A stretch of 64,000 bases of DNA from Massospora cicadina (taxonomy: Eukaryota > Entomophthoromycota > Entomophthoromycetes > Entomophthorales > Entomophthoraceae), in contig JAKSZP010002696.1 of assembly GCA_022478985.1 (NCBI GenBank), forward strand, positions 62,001 through 126,000, in the 5' to 3' direction. Of this stretch, positions 11,289 through 21,826 are shown piece by piece. The position numbers and the translations under genes are program-made. The stretch's first letter is position 1, and every line of letters starts with the position of its first letter. Below the pieces are notes generated by a model, which made no database searches, was not told the DNA's origin, and saw nothing but the letters and a program-made list of their open reading frames with translations.

Positions 11289-11692
11289 TAAATATCCATT
11301 AGATTTGCCACTTCTGCCCTTCTGATTGAGATGGGTGCAGCAGTGATCATCTTCTATCAGATGAACTGGGTGCGGAGAAGTTTTACTATGGACGCACTGC
11401 ACCAGTATCTCCACCTCTGACTCAGTCCACCCCCAAAATGAGATTTTCTTGCTTGAAGCCGTCGATGTGGCCTTAGTTTCAGATTCCATCTCCAAATCAG
11501 TATCCATATTGATTCAAAAGCTGACACTGCCCCTAAGCCTGTGTTACTTTTTCTGGCACTATGCCTTATAAACTCATTTGCTCCTGTTGCAAACCTTGTG
11601 ATTTCCCCAAATCTAGTTGCAATCTCTTCCTTATCAACGTACTCAACCATATATTCCAATAAACAGAATTCCGCCTACTTTTCTATTACTAA
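11289..11692 (-). other. Unassigned segment with overlapping open minus-strand frames
   Basis: Two minus-strand frames are open here (11507-11262 and 11659-11357). One contains FWGWTESEVEILVQ, which is loosely like the first helix of a Myb/SANT domain, but too little is present to call it. The frame runs into the R1 end on the left, so any gene would have been split by R1. It could also be unrelated leader sequence of gypsy Ga. No function is assigned. Confidence 0.2.
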
Positions 11693-13080
11693 ATGAAAAT
11701 TAATATCAAAGCACACCAAGTTTCTTTTGAGGCCGTGGTTGACACTGGAGCAAAGGGTAATTTTACAAGCCTAAAGTTGGCCCAACAGCTTGAGCTTGAC
11801 TTGGATGTGGGTCCTAAGGTGATGGTCACTTCGTCGGCATCCCAGCCATCAAACAAAGTACTGCGCCTAGTACCTTTCTTGGTTCACCATTTTTGTTTTT
11901 GCAATCGTTTTTCAGCAATGCCTAACCTTGTGTTCCTGTTAATTTTGGGTGCGGGCTGGTGGCTTCAGCATCATGTAAGGATTTACCTTAAGTCTTATAC
12001 TCTTTAATTCTTCAATGGTCAGATGGAGGGCGAATTTCCTTTACTGACTACTCATACTAAAACTCAAGGCCGCAGTTTGATCACTTCCCTTGTTTCCCCT
12101 GCGGGCCTTTTATCAGATTTTCCAAAAGCGTTGATGGGTTATTAAAGTATTTTTGACTCAGGAAGGCAGACTATCTTCCCCCACATACAGAATTTGATTG
12201 ATGTTTTGAACAAAGTTGCAGGTAGTGAATATAAACTGCCCACTTTACCCGCATACAATGGAGGAGGAGGTTTCCCTCAATGAATGGTTGGATGACATGC
12301 TTAGAAAGGGTTGGCTTTTCAAAGAAACTTCCATGGTTGCCTCTCCCACTGTCTTTGCTAAGAAGGCTGATGGTCCCCTTCCTCCCTGCTTGGACTAAAG
12401 TCACCTTAATAAGATTACCATACACGATCCCTACCCTCTGCCTTTGGAACAGATAATAGGGAAAGCGATTGCCAAATTGCATGCGTTCTAAAATTTCAAA
12501 CTTATCAATGCCTTCAATCAGATTCAGGTAAAGGAAATCAGAAATGGCTTGCTGCAATCTGAATTTGACGGGGCATCTTCTGATTTTAAGTGATGCCTTT
12601 TAGGCTAAAGAATGCGCCAGCCACGTAAAAAGGATGATTGATAGTGTGTTGGGTGATCTCTGGTTCACCTTTGTGGTCACATACATTGATGATATCTTGT
12701 TAAACTCCCCTAGTCCTTAACAACATGCGAAGGACTTGATGGCAGTAGTGGCTGCCTTACATAAGTTGGTCCTATTCATCAAGCCTTTAAAATGTGAGTT
12801 TACAGGGAGGAGGTTACTTTCTTGGACAATATCGTTTTAAAAGATGGTTATGCCATTACCCAAGAGGTTCGATGCCATCTGCAAATGGCCAACTCCAACA
12901 ACCCAAAAGCTATTCAGAAGCTTCTTAAGTATTATCATTTTATATAAAAGATTTCTCCCCTTCCTTATCCCAGTTAGCCGCCCCACTTCATCCATCACGG
13001 ATAAGAATGCCCCCTTTATTGGACACCTGAGTGCCAGCAGACATTTGAGTCAATTAAAGAGATTTTCTTGTCATCCCACA
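11693..13080 (+). pseudogene. Ty3/gypsy Ga (separate lineage): protease, RT and RNase H start
   Basis: The protease begins at 11693 with VDTGAKGNF near residue 18 (the DTG active site is intact). RT follows from about 12180: SLNEWLDDMLRKGWL, ASPTVFAKKADG, HLNKITIHDPYPLP, then VTYIDDILLNS near 12680, with an intact YIDD catalytic box. FRSFLSIIILYKRFLP marks the thumb/tether, and a TPE-type RNase H start lies near 13020. The spacing from protease to RT is short and no dUTPase-like domain is visible, unlike G3-G6. Motif order resembles chromovirus-type gypsy elements. The copy is cut at 13080 by the G3 LTR and carries stops and frameshifts. Confidence 0.75.
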
Positions 13081-13638
13081 TGTTGCGATTCTAATATGAC
13101 TGGATGATAAACCCTAAGTTGTTATGGAAGAATGGGTAGAATCTGCCTAGTTTAATCATGAGTACAATTATTCAAGTGCCTTAGGATGAGGCAATATTGG
13201 GTGAGAATGGATAGATATTGGATCGCTTCCAAATGAGGTGATTTGAAGATTTTGATGTATGACAGATAGTTGGTAAATTGCCTCAAATTAGGCAATCGTG
13301 AATATAATGAATGAAGATCTGCTAGAACCAATTAGATACGGCGGAATGAATTACTAAGAGAGGAACTAGTATTTCTGAAGTTGCTGAGATATCAGTGAGA
13401 CTAGATGATTGAGGAGGGTTGGTTGTTTATAGTTTAGAGTTAGCGGAACATAAAGGATTTTCTGTATTTATCATATTAAATAATGAGTGTCATTAGAGTA
13501 ATTGCTCTATTTTTATTGAAAGGTTATTATCTTTTTTCAAGGATGACAATCTTCATATCATCAGTCCTATTGCTCAGTGGGCTGACCCTGTGCAAAACAT
13601 CTTTGGTGTATCTCTAAGATACAGATGATTTTATAGCT
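13081..13638 (+). repeat. 5' LTR of G3
   Basis: It starts TGTTGCGATTC and aligns along its length with the LTR at 19615-20176 and with the reverse complement of 30807-31377. A conserved block CCTATTGCTCAGTGGGC lies near the right end. The end is placed just before the primer-binding site. Confidence 0.75.
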
Positions 13639-13639
13639 G

Positions 13640-13657
13640 TGGTGATCACTACAGGGG
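13640..13657 (+). other. Primer-binding site of G3
   Basis: TGGTGATCACTACAGG follows the 5' LTR after a short spacer. It nearly matches the site after the G5 LTR (TGGTGCTCACTATAAGG). The priming tRNA would end ...TAGTGAtCACCA; its identity was not determined. Confidence 0.55.
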
Positions 13658-13691
13658 GCCCATTGATCAATTACACAAAATAAATCTTCAG

Positions 13692-14840
13692 TTGCTGGCC
13701 ATGGCGCATCAGGTTTTCATGGACAGGGAATCTTCACGACATACTACACCAATTAAATATGCAGAACTTAAACTTGCCTTAGACAATGTGCTCAAAAGGC
13801 AAGATAAACTTTTTCAGGAAGTTTGTAGTGATAAGTTGCTTTATTTTGATCACGATGGGAATATTCATGGGTTCTTTAAGCGATTTGAGTTTGCAATGGA
13901 AAGAGCTTCTGACCAGCAAAAAGCAAAACTGTTAATATCCACCTTGGATGTTGGAAGTGTCAACCAAGTCACCTGTTATCTTCAAAAAAGCTCTGTTTCA
14001 TACCAAGAAGTGAAGGATACTGTGTTGCAGTTGTTCATGGGTACCACAAAGATGTCACAGCCGAAGGCTAAATTCTTCACCATTGGTTTTCAGCATAAAG
14101 AGACTCGCACCGCGTTTGATGATCAATTTACAGCAGGAGCCCATGTGCTAATTGGGGAAGGGATTTTATCCAAATCTGACATGTGCATTGCAATGACCTC
14201 TGCCATGAAACCATACCGTGACCTGTACAACATCATGACCCTGATGTTACATGAAGATGTACCTTTTCTTAAAATTGTTCAGTTCTTGCGCCATATATCT
14301 GCCAACTTCCCTCCACCCAATACAGATAAGAACCCTTCCGCTATCATCGCTGGACCATCTTATTCATAGAAATTCACCTGTCCAGTTCATATTCTGCCGA
14401 GTTACCCCCAATAGTTAAACTTCCGCCCCATACCTGCTTATCATCAACAGTCTAACTACAGCCCTGGGCCTAATTACGCTGACTGTAATCAGTCATTCTA
14501 TCGCCCTAGTCCTGTTTATGCTGAGCACCTTCAGTACAGCTTCTTGAATGCACCAATTAACAATATTCTTGGATGCAGGACTTATGAGGTAAATTGTTTT
14601 GAATGTGGTCACCCTGGGCACCTGGCACGTGGTTGCCCCAAAAGATGGGTCCGTTATGTACAGCAGGAGCAATGTGACCAGGGAAAAGTTAGAGTGGAAT
14701 AGAGACGGGACTCTCTACCAGCAGTACTCCAGGTTCAAACGTCCCATCTGAATCTACTGAAGTATATACAGCGGAAGCCACCCAGTATGATGATACATTC
14801 CTATATCAACAGCTGTTGGGAAAAGTAAATGTACTGATAC
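13692..14840 (+). pseudogene. G3 gag (capsid and zinc knuckle)
   Basis: A 225-codon frame is open from 13692 to 14369. It contains a capsid-like region: KLLISTLDVGSVNQVTCYL, YQEVKDTVLQLF, and later FDDQFTAGAHVLIGEGILS and MCIAMTSAMKPY. The gag of G4 (34.2-34.8 kb) aligns with it, for example EVKEALI and FADWFYIGAQMLLTSKILT. After a stop, a proline- and tyrosine-rich linker leads to a zinc knuckle, CFECGHPGHLARGC, near 14600-14640. Gag forms the virus-like particle and binds element RNA. Acidic sequence follows to about 14840. The start at 13692 is the first ATG of the open frame after the primer site. Confidence 0.75.
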
Positions 14841-15137
14841 AATACAAGCCAAGACCATGGCGGACATAGGTTCTCTAGGACACTCAAAGCCATACTTGTA
14901 TCAAATGGTTGAACAAAGTTATTTAAACAAACTGGACCCATCTGCATATGCGCTTTCCCTTTGAGGAGTATACATTGCCTTCCCAATGGGCGCTATCATT
15001 AATGGGTACCTAAAGTCAGTGAAGGTATTATGAGCTACTTGGAATAAGCAATCCCTTAGATGTCCATGTAGTGAACAATCAGACTTCATCCTACTCTGAG
15101 TGCACATACTGTGACATTTTCATTGCAAAAACCCATG
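14841..15137 (+). other. G3 gag-protease linker, degraded
   Basis: Broken frames continue from gag toward protease. One reads MVEQSYLNKLDPSAYALS and could be protease-proximal sequence, but no clear motif is visible. It ends at unit R7. Confidence 0.35.
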
Positions 15138-16141
15138 TGTCATGGTTTTAACCAGATGGATTCCTTCTGATAGTATCAGAATTAGTGGTGTCAGTTAGTT
15201 AGGTGTAATTGCCAGCTAATCGCCTAATTTGATACTATTTAATGTTATGATTATTAATCAAGTTTAGGTTTGGTGGAATAGAATTCGCTGCCAAAATGCC
15301 AATTCAAGGACAATTGTGAGAGTTTCCGGTGGAAGCCAATTAATCTGTTACCATCTATCCGAATATGATTCTGCCAACTAATCAAGAGCACCGGTGACTC
15401 ATGCTATGGATGCTCAATGTTCTATTTATTTATGGATTTATATATGATGACTGGTAACTCATGCCGAGGATGGATTGACCTAATTTAATATTTTGTGATC
15501 AGATGAGCAGATCAGGAGGGAATTGCTATGATGTATGAATGAAATTGATGATCAGATAGAGTTCTGGCTTGGATGGCTAAAGGATTTCAGAGGTGCAGTA
15601 GCCTATGTGTAAATAGTCTTCATTCCCTCCAAATAAGCATCTCTTTTGCACCCATCTTGCTTTTATTTGATAGTAGTTTGTCAACTAGAGTAGGAATATA
15701 TGGGACTGGAGATCCTTGAGAGGCGCAGGTGATCACACCTGGAGTTACTGGCGCTGCCATCTCCCATGCCTCCTCCCTATGAGGAAATGGCAGGAATCTG
15801 GCCATCTGGCTACCAGCGGATGCGCTGACTGGCCACCAACCTTGCAGGGTGCAGCATGTGAGTGCCATAGCCATCCAATATGGGGATAGACTTGTTGGGG
15901 CATGCCCAGATGGGTTGGTGAAGGGTCACAAGGTTGGGGCAGCATGGGAGTGCCTGAGCCGCCCAGGATGGGGGCAGGTCTCACTGGGGCACACGCCGAT
16001 GACAGCTGGGGCTAAGGTAAAGTCGTTGGTGGTTGGTTGGTGGATTTATCGCGGACTTGTAGGGGTTTGTACGCCAATGAAGGCGAAATGACAAAAGGCT
16101 AACCAGTCTTCATACTGGTTGGCCTGGCACTCTAGCAGAGC
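15138..16141. mobile_element. R7: solo-LTR-like unit inside G3
   Basis: The block starts TGTCATGG and is flanked by a perfect pentamer, ccatg at 15133-15137 and 16142-16146. The right terminus reads AGAGC rather than the expected CA. It separates gag from the protease frame, which resumes at about 16147. The left half is AT-rich with a TATA-like stretch near 15440; the right half is GC-richer. Short open minus-strand frames inside are not supported as genes. It is probably a solo LTR, orientation unknown. Confidence 0.45.
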
Positions 16142-16153
16142 CCATGGTCAATT

Positions 16154-16575
16154 TTGCGACACCATGTCCACGCTATAAGAAATATGGGCGCTCTAGTTAA
16201 CATAGTGTCCACAAAGTTGGTGGCAAAGTTGGCATTAAAGCTTGACGTGGAACATTGTATGGTGTATGGGACTGTGGGCTCAGAAAGCATGGTCTCTGAA
16301 GGAACATACAGCGTGCTTCCATTGCAGTTTGGATCAAATATTTTTGCAGCTTAGGGGTAGTGTTAGCAAACATAAATTACGACCTGTTGATTGGTACTAC
16401 TTTTATGCAACAATATGGTGCGGTCATTGATATGATAGGAAAGACCTTCAAAATTTTGGGGCAGCAGATCCCAATTTATTTCACTTACAGCGGAGTGCCA
16501 AAAGACATAATGCACATGGGACATAATAACCTTGCTCATAGTGATGGGGTTATTCCAGTTTGTTACCATTGACTT
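16154..16575 (+). pseudogene. G3 aspartic protease
   Basis: The frame reads GALVNIVSTKLVAKLALKLD, where the catalytic DTGA is degraded to NMGA. It then has YSVLPLQFGSNIFAA, LANINYDLLIGTTFMQQYG (the ILG.DFL-type flap and hydrophobic region) and AVIDM. The protease cleaves the Gag-Pol polyprotein. G5 has a matching PLQFGRIVLSSLAVVL. One stop lies near 16351. Loss of the active-site aspartate would inactivate it. Confidence 0.7.
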
Positions 16576-16920
16576 AAGAGCAAGGCCAGGCCCTTCCCAT
16601 CGCATATGAATGCCAAGGGCTACCGCTCAGATCTTCTGGCCCTATATCCATTCCCTCTGGGCACCAAGTAATATTAAACACTGAGATAGAGATAGAAATT
16701 CCTGCTGGGATATATGGGGAGGTCATTAGCCTTATCAGTGATCATGGCTTGAGCCCCACATGGCTCCAGGTATTATACTACCAGGGTATAAGGAGATCAA
16801 GGTTTTGGTAGCAAATCTCCAGAATGGACCCATGCAAATTTTCTGGCATTAAATAGTGGCATATTTGCATTTGAACCCAGTTGAGGAGTTCCTCCAGTTT
16901 CACAATTTAAGGTCATTGGA
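16576..16920 (+). pseudogene. G3 dUTPase-like domain between protease and RT
   Basis: Three frames together show the order of dUTPase motifs. Near 16600-16660, NAKGYRSDLLALYPFPLGT resembles the AAGYDLYA motif. Near 16677-16720, TEIEIEIPAGIYGEV resembles the I.IP.G.YG.I strand. Near 16760-16830, APGIILPGYKEIKVLVANL resembles the aGviD.dYrGeikV..N motif, with the catalytic Asp replaced by Leu. dUTPases hydrolyse dUTP and limit uracil in cDNA. Comparable segments exist in G4, G5 and G6. Some Ty3/gypsy elements have another conserved segment between protease and RT, so a profile search should confirm the call. Frameshifts and stops are present. Confidence 0.6.
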
Positions 16921-17039
16921 TGAATTTGCTCAGCCCATCAAACCGCAGCTTAGCGTAATGGTGGCCATATTACATAAAAATTTAATGGGGTTATTGGAAG
17001 ACCATAAAGATCAGGCGGAAGCTTTATAGAAATATAAGG

Positions 17040-17772
17040 AGATCTTTGTTGTTGACAATCATAATTTAGTGTGCGCACAAGGGGTGGTCCATTTAGTGGA
17101 CACAGGGGTTCATCATCCCATCAGATCTCAGCCTATCCGCTGATTGAGGACAGCTAAGGATGTTGCCACTAAGGAAATCAAAAAGCTGCTGGAGTAAGGG
17201 ATGCTCAAACCACCAAAGGGTCCATGGGCTTCACCTGTTCTAATTGTAAAAAAGAAGGATAGCAAACCCGTGTAGTAATAGACTACCAAAAGCTTGATAG
17301 TATCAACAAGAAGGACTCATTCCCTTTTCTGCAGTTCAATGATGCTTTGGATCGGTTAGGGGGAGCTCATTACTTCTTGGCATTGTGTTAGATATCCAGT
17401 TATAATCAATACAGAATGTCCGTGGTAGAACAGGAAAAATGTGCCATTACTACATCCAAGGGGCTTTTAAACCAACCCAAATGCCCCAAGGGCTTTGTAA
17501 CGCCCAGCTACGTTCCAATGGGCAATGGACACTATCCTTGGCGACCTGAAGCTATCATGAGTTTTCATGTACCTCAATGATATCAATGTCTTTTCCCAAA
17601 CATTCTCTGAGCATCTTGCTCACCTGGATGAGTTCTTCCGCTGACTTGCAGATGCAGACGATAAAATCAATGCTATAAATGTCATTTTAAGGACCAACTG
17701 GAGTACCTTGATTTTGTGGTAGATGCGACCTGTCTGAAGCCCTAACCAGCCAAAGTGGAGGCTATCTGAAGG
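17040..17772 (+). pseudogene. G3 reverse transcriptase
   Basis: After a connector (EIFVVDNHNLVCAQGVVHLV), RT shows ATKEIKKLLE, GPWASPVLIVKKKDSKPV (about 17220-17270), then DYQKLDSINKKDSFPF. The catalytic region reads FMYLNDINVFSQTFSEHL near 17565-17610, so the YxDD box is YLND, with the first Asp replaced. RT copies element RNA into cDNA. A GLLNQP.CPKG stretch corresponds to the usual GLFEPT.MPQG. Several frame changes are needed to follow it. Confidence 0.8.
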
Positions 17773-18400
17773 ATGACTACTCCAACTAGTAAGCATGATA
17801 TACAAGTGTTTTTAGGGATGGTCAGTTACTACCGCCGCTTTATACCTAACTTTAGTTGTATTGGGGCTACGCTGTTTGAGCTATTAAAGAAGGATGCTGC
17901 GTTTGAATGGGTGGAATGCCGTCAATGCTCCTTTAATACACTTTGTAAAGCTCTGAGCAGTGCACCAGTGCTGAATTATCCCAATTTTGATAAAGAGCTT
18001 ATCATACAGATGGATGCCTCCCTTTCCGCTGTTAGGGCGGTCCTACCCCAAAAAGATGATGAGGGGGAGGAGTACCCCGTTTCCTACTGCAGTTGGAGTC
18101 TGAACTGCTATAAGCGTAACTATATTGTGACTAAGCAGGAGTGCTTAGCAGCGATATATGCATACAAGCAATTTAAGTTATATCTTCATGGCGGTGGAAG
18201 TTCAAGGTCGTAACAGATCATGCTCTATTACGCTGGTTGCATAATCTCAAGGAAACTGAAGGGCGCCTATCCTGGTGGTCCCTCAAACTGCAGGCGTATG
18301 ACTTTGAGATCCTCCACTGACCCAGAGTTTAACACCAGAATGCTGATTGCTTGTCAAGACTACCAACAATTGCAGTTAAGGATTTGAGTGACATAATGTA
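17773..18400 (+). pseudogene. G3 RT thumb and RNase H
   Basis: A frame open for 146 codons (17773-18213) begins with the tether segment FLGMVSYYRRFIPNF and reaches the RNase H core. IIQMDASLSAVRAVLPQ carries the first acidic residue (MDAS for TDAS). SYCSWSLN and NYIVTKQECLAAIYAYKQFK follow, with the Glu of the second position conserved. The frame then shifts, and TDHALLRWLHNLKETEGRLS (about 18215-18280) and the H..NADCLSRL end are readable. RNase H degrades the RNA strand during cDNA synthesis. This is one of the better preserved pol segments in the window. Confidence 0.8.
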
Positions 18401-19590
18401 TGAAAAGATGCTCAGCGGAAAGTACAATGATGAACTGCCGCAGGTCATAAAGGCGTTGAATGAAATGTGAGCCAATACCTTATGGAAGAACGGTGAGCTT
18501 TACAAGTATATTGGCAATTTAACAGTGAACTTTCCGTGACTCTCAGCATGACCCAACATTATCATGAGCGCACATAGGGCAGTTGGACATGGTGGCATGT
18601 GCAAGATGTTGGAATTGTTGCGCCCTCATTATTATTAGTAAAGCATGCAAATTGACGTTCTTAAAATTATCTCCTGCTGCCACCAGTGCCAAGTGGAAAA
18701 GCCGTTCCACCAGAAGACCTCACACCAGTTAGTGAAACTGCACTTTGCTTGACATATGGTTTCCATTGATGTAGTTGGTCCTCTTCCAATGGTAGCTAAC
18801 CGGTCAAAGTACATTCTGGTGGTGATTGACCACTTGACTAGGTGGGTTGAAGCAAGGGCGATATGAGATTTGGGGGCGGTCACAGTGGCCAAGTTATAAC
18901 AGAATGCATTATTCAGCAAAATGACTGCCCTCAGTTCCTCCTTATCAATAATGAAACTAACTTCACTTTCCACATCCTTCCAAAGCTGATTGAAGTTATG
19001 GCCATCCTCAGGGTTCTGACAATCCCATATACCCTGATTTAATGGGTTGGTTGAGCTTGAATGGGATTTTGGTGAATATACTTTATAAACTGGCAGCGGA
19101 TCAATCTTCAGACTGGAGTTCCCTCCTGTCCACCGCCGTCTTTGCATATAACATCAGCTACCATTTCGCTACAAGGAAGAGTCCCTTTCAATTGCTGTAT
19201 GACCAACAATCTGCTCTTCCGTGCTGCTCTATTACTGTGTGGAAGGTACCGCGGAATGGACTCACAACGTTATCTGACAACGCTTGCTGAAATGCTAATG
19301 AAATTGTAAACTAAAACATACTTTTTCAGCTTAACCAAGAAGATAAAGAATCAAACTGCCAATTAGGTATATTGGAGTGGTCTAGCTCATTTCAAAGATG
19401 GGGACATGGTTTATTCCATTATTAAGATGGTTTTGGACAGAAGCATAAGTTGGCCAGTATCTGGATTAGCACATTCAAAGTTATTGAGAAAATGGGTGTT
19501 GACGCCTATAATATCAAGGAACCTGCAGGCAATTGGATTATTAACTGACTGCACAAAAAGTTTCTCCAGCTTATAAGCGGTAGGAGCCTT
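18401..19590 (+). pseudogene. G3 integrase
   Basis: The zinc-binding N-terminus shows H..VGHGGMCKMLELL near 18580 and C.QCQ near 18680 (H2C2). The core begins with MVSIDVVGPLP near 18760, then YILVVIDHLTRWVEARA. The second Asp region is degraded. NGILVNILYKLAADQSSDW (about 19060) and AVFAYNISYHFATRKSPFQL (about 19140) mark the late core. Integrase inserts the cDNA. The region past 19300 is a degraded C-terminus with a K.FLQLISG tail. Stops and frameshifts are frequent. Confidence 0.8.
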
Positions 19591-19614
19591 ATTGTCTAGT
19601 CAAAGTGTTGGTAA

Positions 19615-20176
19615 TGTCAAGATTCTGATATGACTGGATGATAAGCTTAAGTCATTATGGCGGATTATCTAGAATCTGCTGGCGATAATTATAGAGTAAG
19701 AGTAATTTAGGCACCTTAGGATGAGGTGATATTGGGTTCTAATGGATGGTTATTGGTTTGCTTACAAATAAGGTGAATATGAGATGTCAATGTATGACGA
19801 ATAGTTGATAAATTACCTCATATTAAGGCACTTCTGAATTTAATACATAGTAACCTCTGCCAGAACCAATGAGAATGCAGTGGAGCAAATTGCTAAGCAG
19901 AATTTTTGGTATTGACTGATGTTGCTGAGATTTAAGCGATAAAAGAAGATTGGAGGAAGAAGGTTGTTAATAGTTGAGAGTGAGTGGAACAGCGAGGATC
20001 TTCTGTACATGGTAATTTAAATAATAGAGTGTCTTCAGGGAAATTGCACCATCTTTATTAGTTAATTACTTTGCTTTGAGAATGACAATCATTATTGTTG
20101 GTCCTATTGCTCAGTGGGCTTTACCCATAGCAAGAACCTTATGGCGTAGCTTAATGATTTCACCAAATTCATAACA
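19615..20176 (+). repeat. 3' LTR of G3
   Basis: It begins TGTCAAGATTC and ends CATAACA, 562 bp. It aligns with the 5' LTR at 13081 and with the solo LTR at 30807-31377. The clear divergence between the two LTRs indicates an old insertion, but it was not quantified here. Confidence 0.75.
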
Positions 20177-21734
20177 GGGATCCTTAAAGAAAATCTCAGG
20201 GCAAGATCCAATGACATTGACATGTGGTATGACCCCTACGTTTTGGGCTACCGTGGGTTTAGAAATAAAATGGCGCTCTGGCTACATGAGCCCGTTGATC
20301 AGGGTATAGTACAGTGTACGCTGAAATCTAATGATAGTAAATATCCAAATTTATTAGCCCTCAATGGAGTGCAAGCTTCAATGATTCTGGGTCAACCATG
20401 GAGGGAAGGTTTGAGAAGGTTACACAGGAGATCTAGATTTGATCTGGTCCTGGTAATGCATAAGGTGCCATAGAGGGATTTCAAATTATAAATAATGCAG
20501 TGCTTTCTCCATCTAATAGGTTCATGGAACCCGCATTGATGTTGTCCTTAAACCACTTCATGAATGATGGTGTTGACTGGGAAGGCCCTAAAATTCACAT
20601 CAAAGTAGCTAAGTTAGTTCGTGTAGTAGTATATGATTGAGTTATGCCCGTAATATATTCAAAATGCATGGCCTAGAAGAGAGCGCAGAAGTGCTCTTTG
20701 TGCTCTTGTTTCAAACCGCTGATTTCTGATGCCCGCCACATATGCATTTTCTCAATGGTCAGTAGTGGTCAAGGAGAGTGTAATCCGTTTCTACCAGGCC
20801 CCAGAGGCACTCTTTTTTTTTTAGTACTAGATGGTCCCAACCCAAGGGGGGATTCATCGATGTCCCCAGAGGCACTCTTTTATGTTTGTTTTTGGTTTGA
20901 GATGACGCTGCGGGTGTCAGACTGGGGTGACATAATCTGAATCGCCATGTTCCTTTGCAGTTTATTCTTAATCAGGACAACCCCTTGTGCCACATGGGCA
21001 GGCACCATAATTAGAGCCGCTGGAATCACTTTGTGTTTACTGGGCGTCATCTTCCATATTTCCACCATTAGCCTCTGGTTGGATTGTCAGATTGTTCACT
21101 TTTCTTTTGTATTGGTTGGTGCCAACTGATTGATGGGCATAGATTTGTCATTAAAAAAAATCTTGACTTTCGTTAAACTTTTTGGGTAGACCCCTGTGAG
21201 GGTCTCACCAACTGGTTTATTCCATGGTTGGTTCCACTAATAAAAACATTTTCTTCAGGGTAGCTGTTACATTCATATGATATGGCGTTTTCATTCAATA
21301 TTTTTGGGCCTCAACAGCCAGTATTTTTTGAGTTATTGGATGGCCAAAACATCCCACTACTCAGAGCGTTTTCTGCAATAACTTGAATTCCGCTGATGGC
21401 GCTGAGTGAGTGGATAAAATATTCAATTAGTATTTATCCACATATGTTTTTTCAACCAAGGCGCGATCCACTAAGGTGAGCGATGAAGCAGTTTAGTTTG
21501 AATTACAAACGCTTTTTCCAGCGTATTATTCAATGGCATCTTCCTTAATGGATGCCGTCTAGGAGCATGTAGTCCTTATTAATGCACATGTTGCCAAACT
21601 GGTGGTTGCTGTAATATTAAAATGGGTTTTTGGTTTTTCCACTGAGTCAGTGGGATCCTTGGTGGGTTTGCCACCAATATTAAATGGTGTTTGATAACTA
21701 TTTTAAAAGAACTAATTATCTAGGGTAGTATAGA
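20177..21734. other. Unassigned sequence between G3 and the LINE
   Basis: No domain was recognised. An 83-codon plus-strand frame at 20222-20473 has no identifiable motif and no copy elsewhere in the window. A mini retroposon sits at 20817-20863. The sequence near 21735 begins to resemble the 5' leader of the ORF1-only LINE (CTTTCT...GTTAC), which is why the LINE start is placed there. Confidence 0.35.
20817..20863 (-). mobile_element. Mini retroposon (47 bp) with 18-bp TSD
   Basis: The insert lies between two exact copies of ccccagaggcactctttt (20799-20816 and 20864-20881). On the minus strand it reads AATCCCCCCTTGGGTTGGGA, then CCATCTAGTACT and an A-run. The poly(A)-ended insert with a long TSD is the hallmark of LINE-type retroposition with severe 5' truncation. 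Its 3' part resembles the SINE and LINE tails in this window. A sister insertion with a different TSD is at 37478-37520. Confidence 0.6.
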
Positions 21735-21826
21735 CTTTTCTTTCTCGTTACAATCACTATTGCAACCTATTCAATTCAAGACTGAATCTAGTTTAATAAT
21801 CTCACAGAGTAGATTAGTCTGCGCCC

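Larger units (their letters stand above)
13081..20176 (+). mobile_element. Ty3/gypsy G3, both LTRs present
   Basis: A 7.1 kb element with 5' LTR, primer-binding site, gag, protease, dUTPase-like domain, RT, RNase H, integrase and 3' LTR in that order. A 1-kb unit (R7) is inserted between gag and protease. It lies immediately after truncated Ga coding sequence, so it probably inserted into Ga. A matching TSD was not found (ccaca on the left, gggat on the right), and the missing half of Ga does not resume on the right. This suggests recombination or deletion. A solo LTR of the same family is at 30807-31377. Confidence 0.8.

Noticed and set aside
15620..16100. Host gene in a GC-richer patch with open minus frames
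   Set aside because: The patch lies inside unit R7 and the frames show no domain or conservation.
13076..20181. TSD for G3
   Set aside because: The pentamers ccaca and gggat do not match, so no TSD is claimed.
20222..20473. 83-codon plus-strand frame
   Set aside because: No motif and no homolog in the window; not enough to call a gene.
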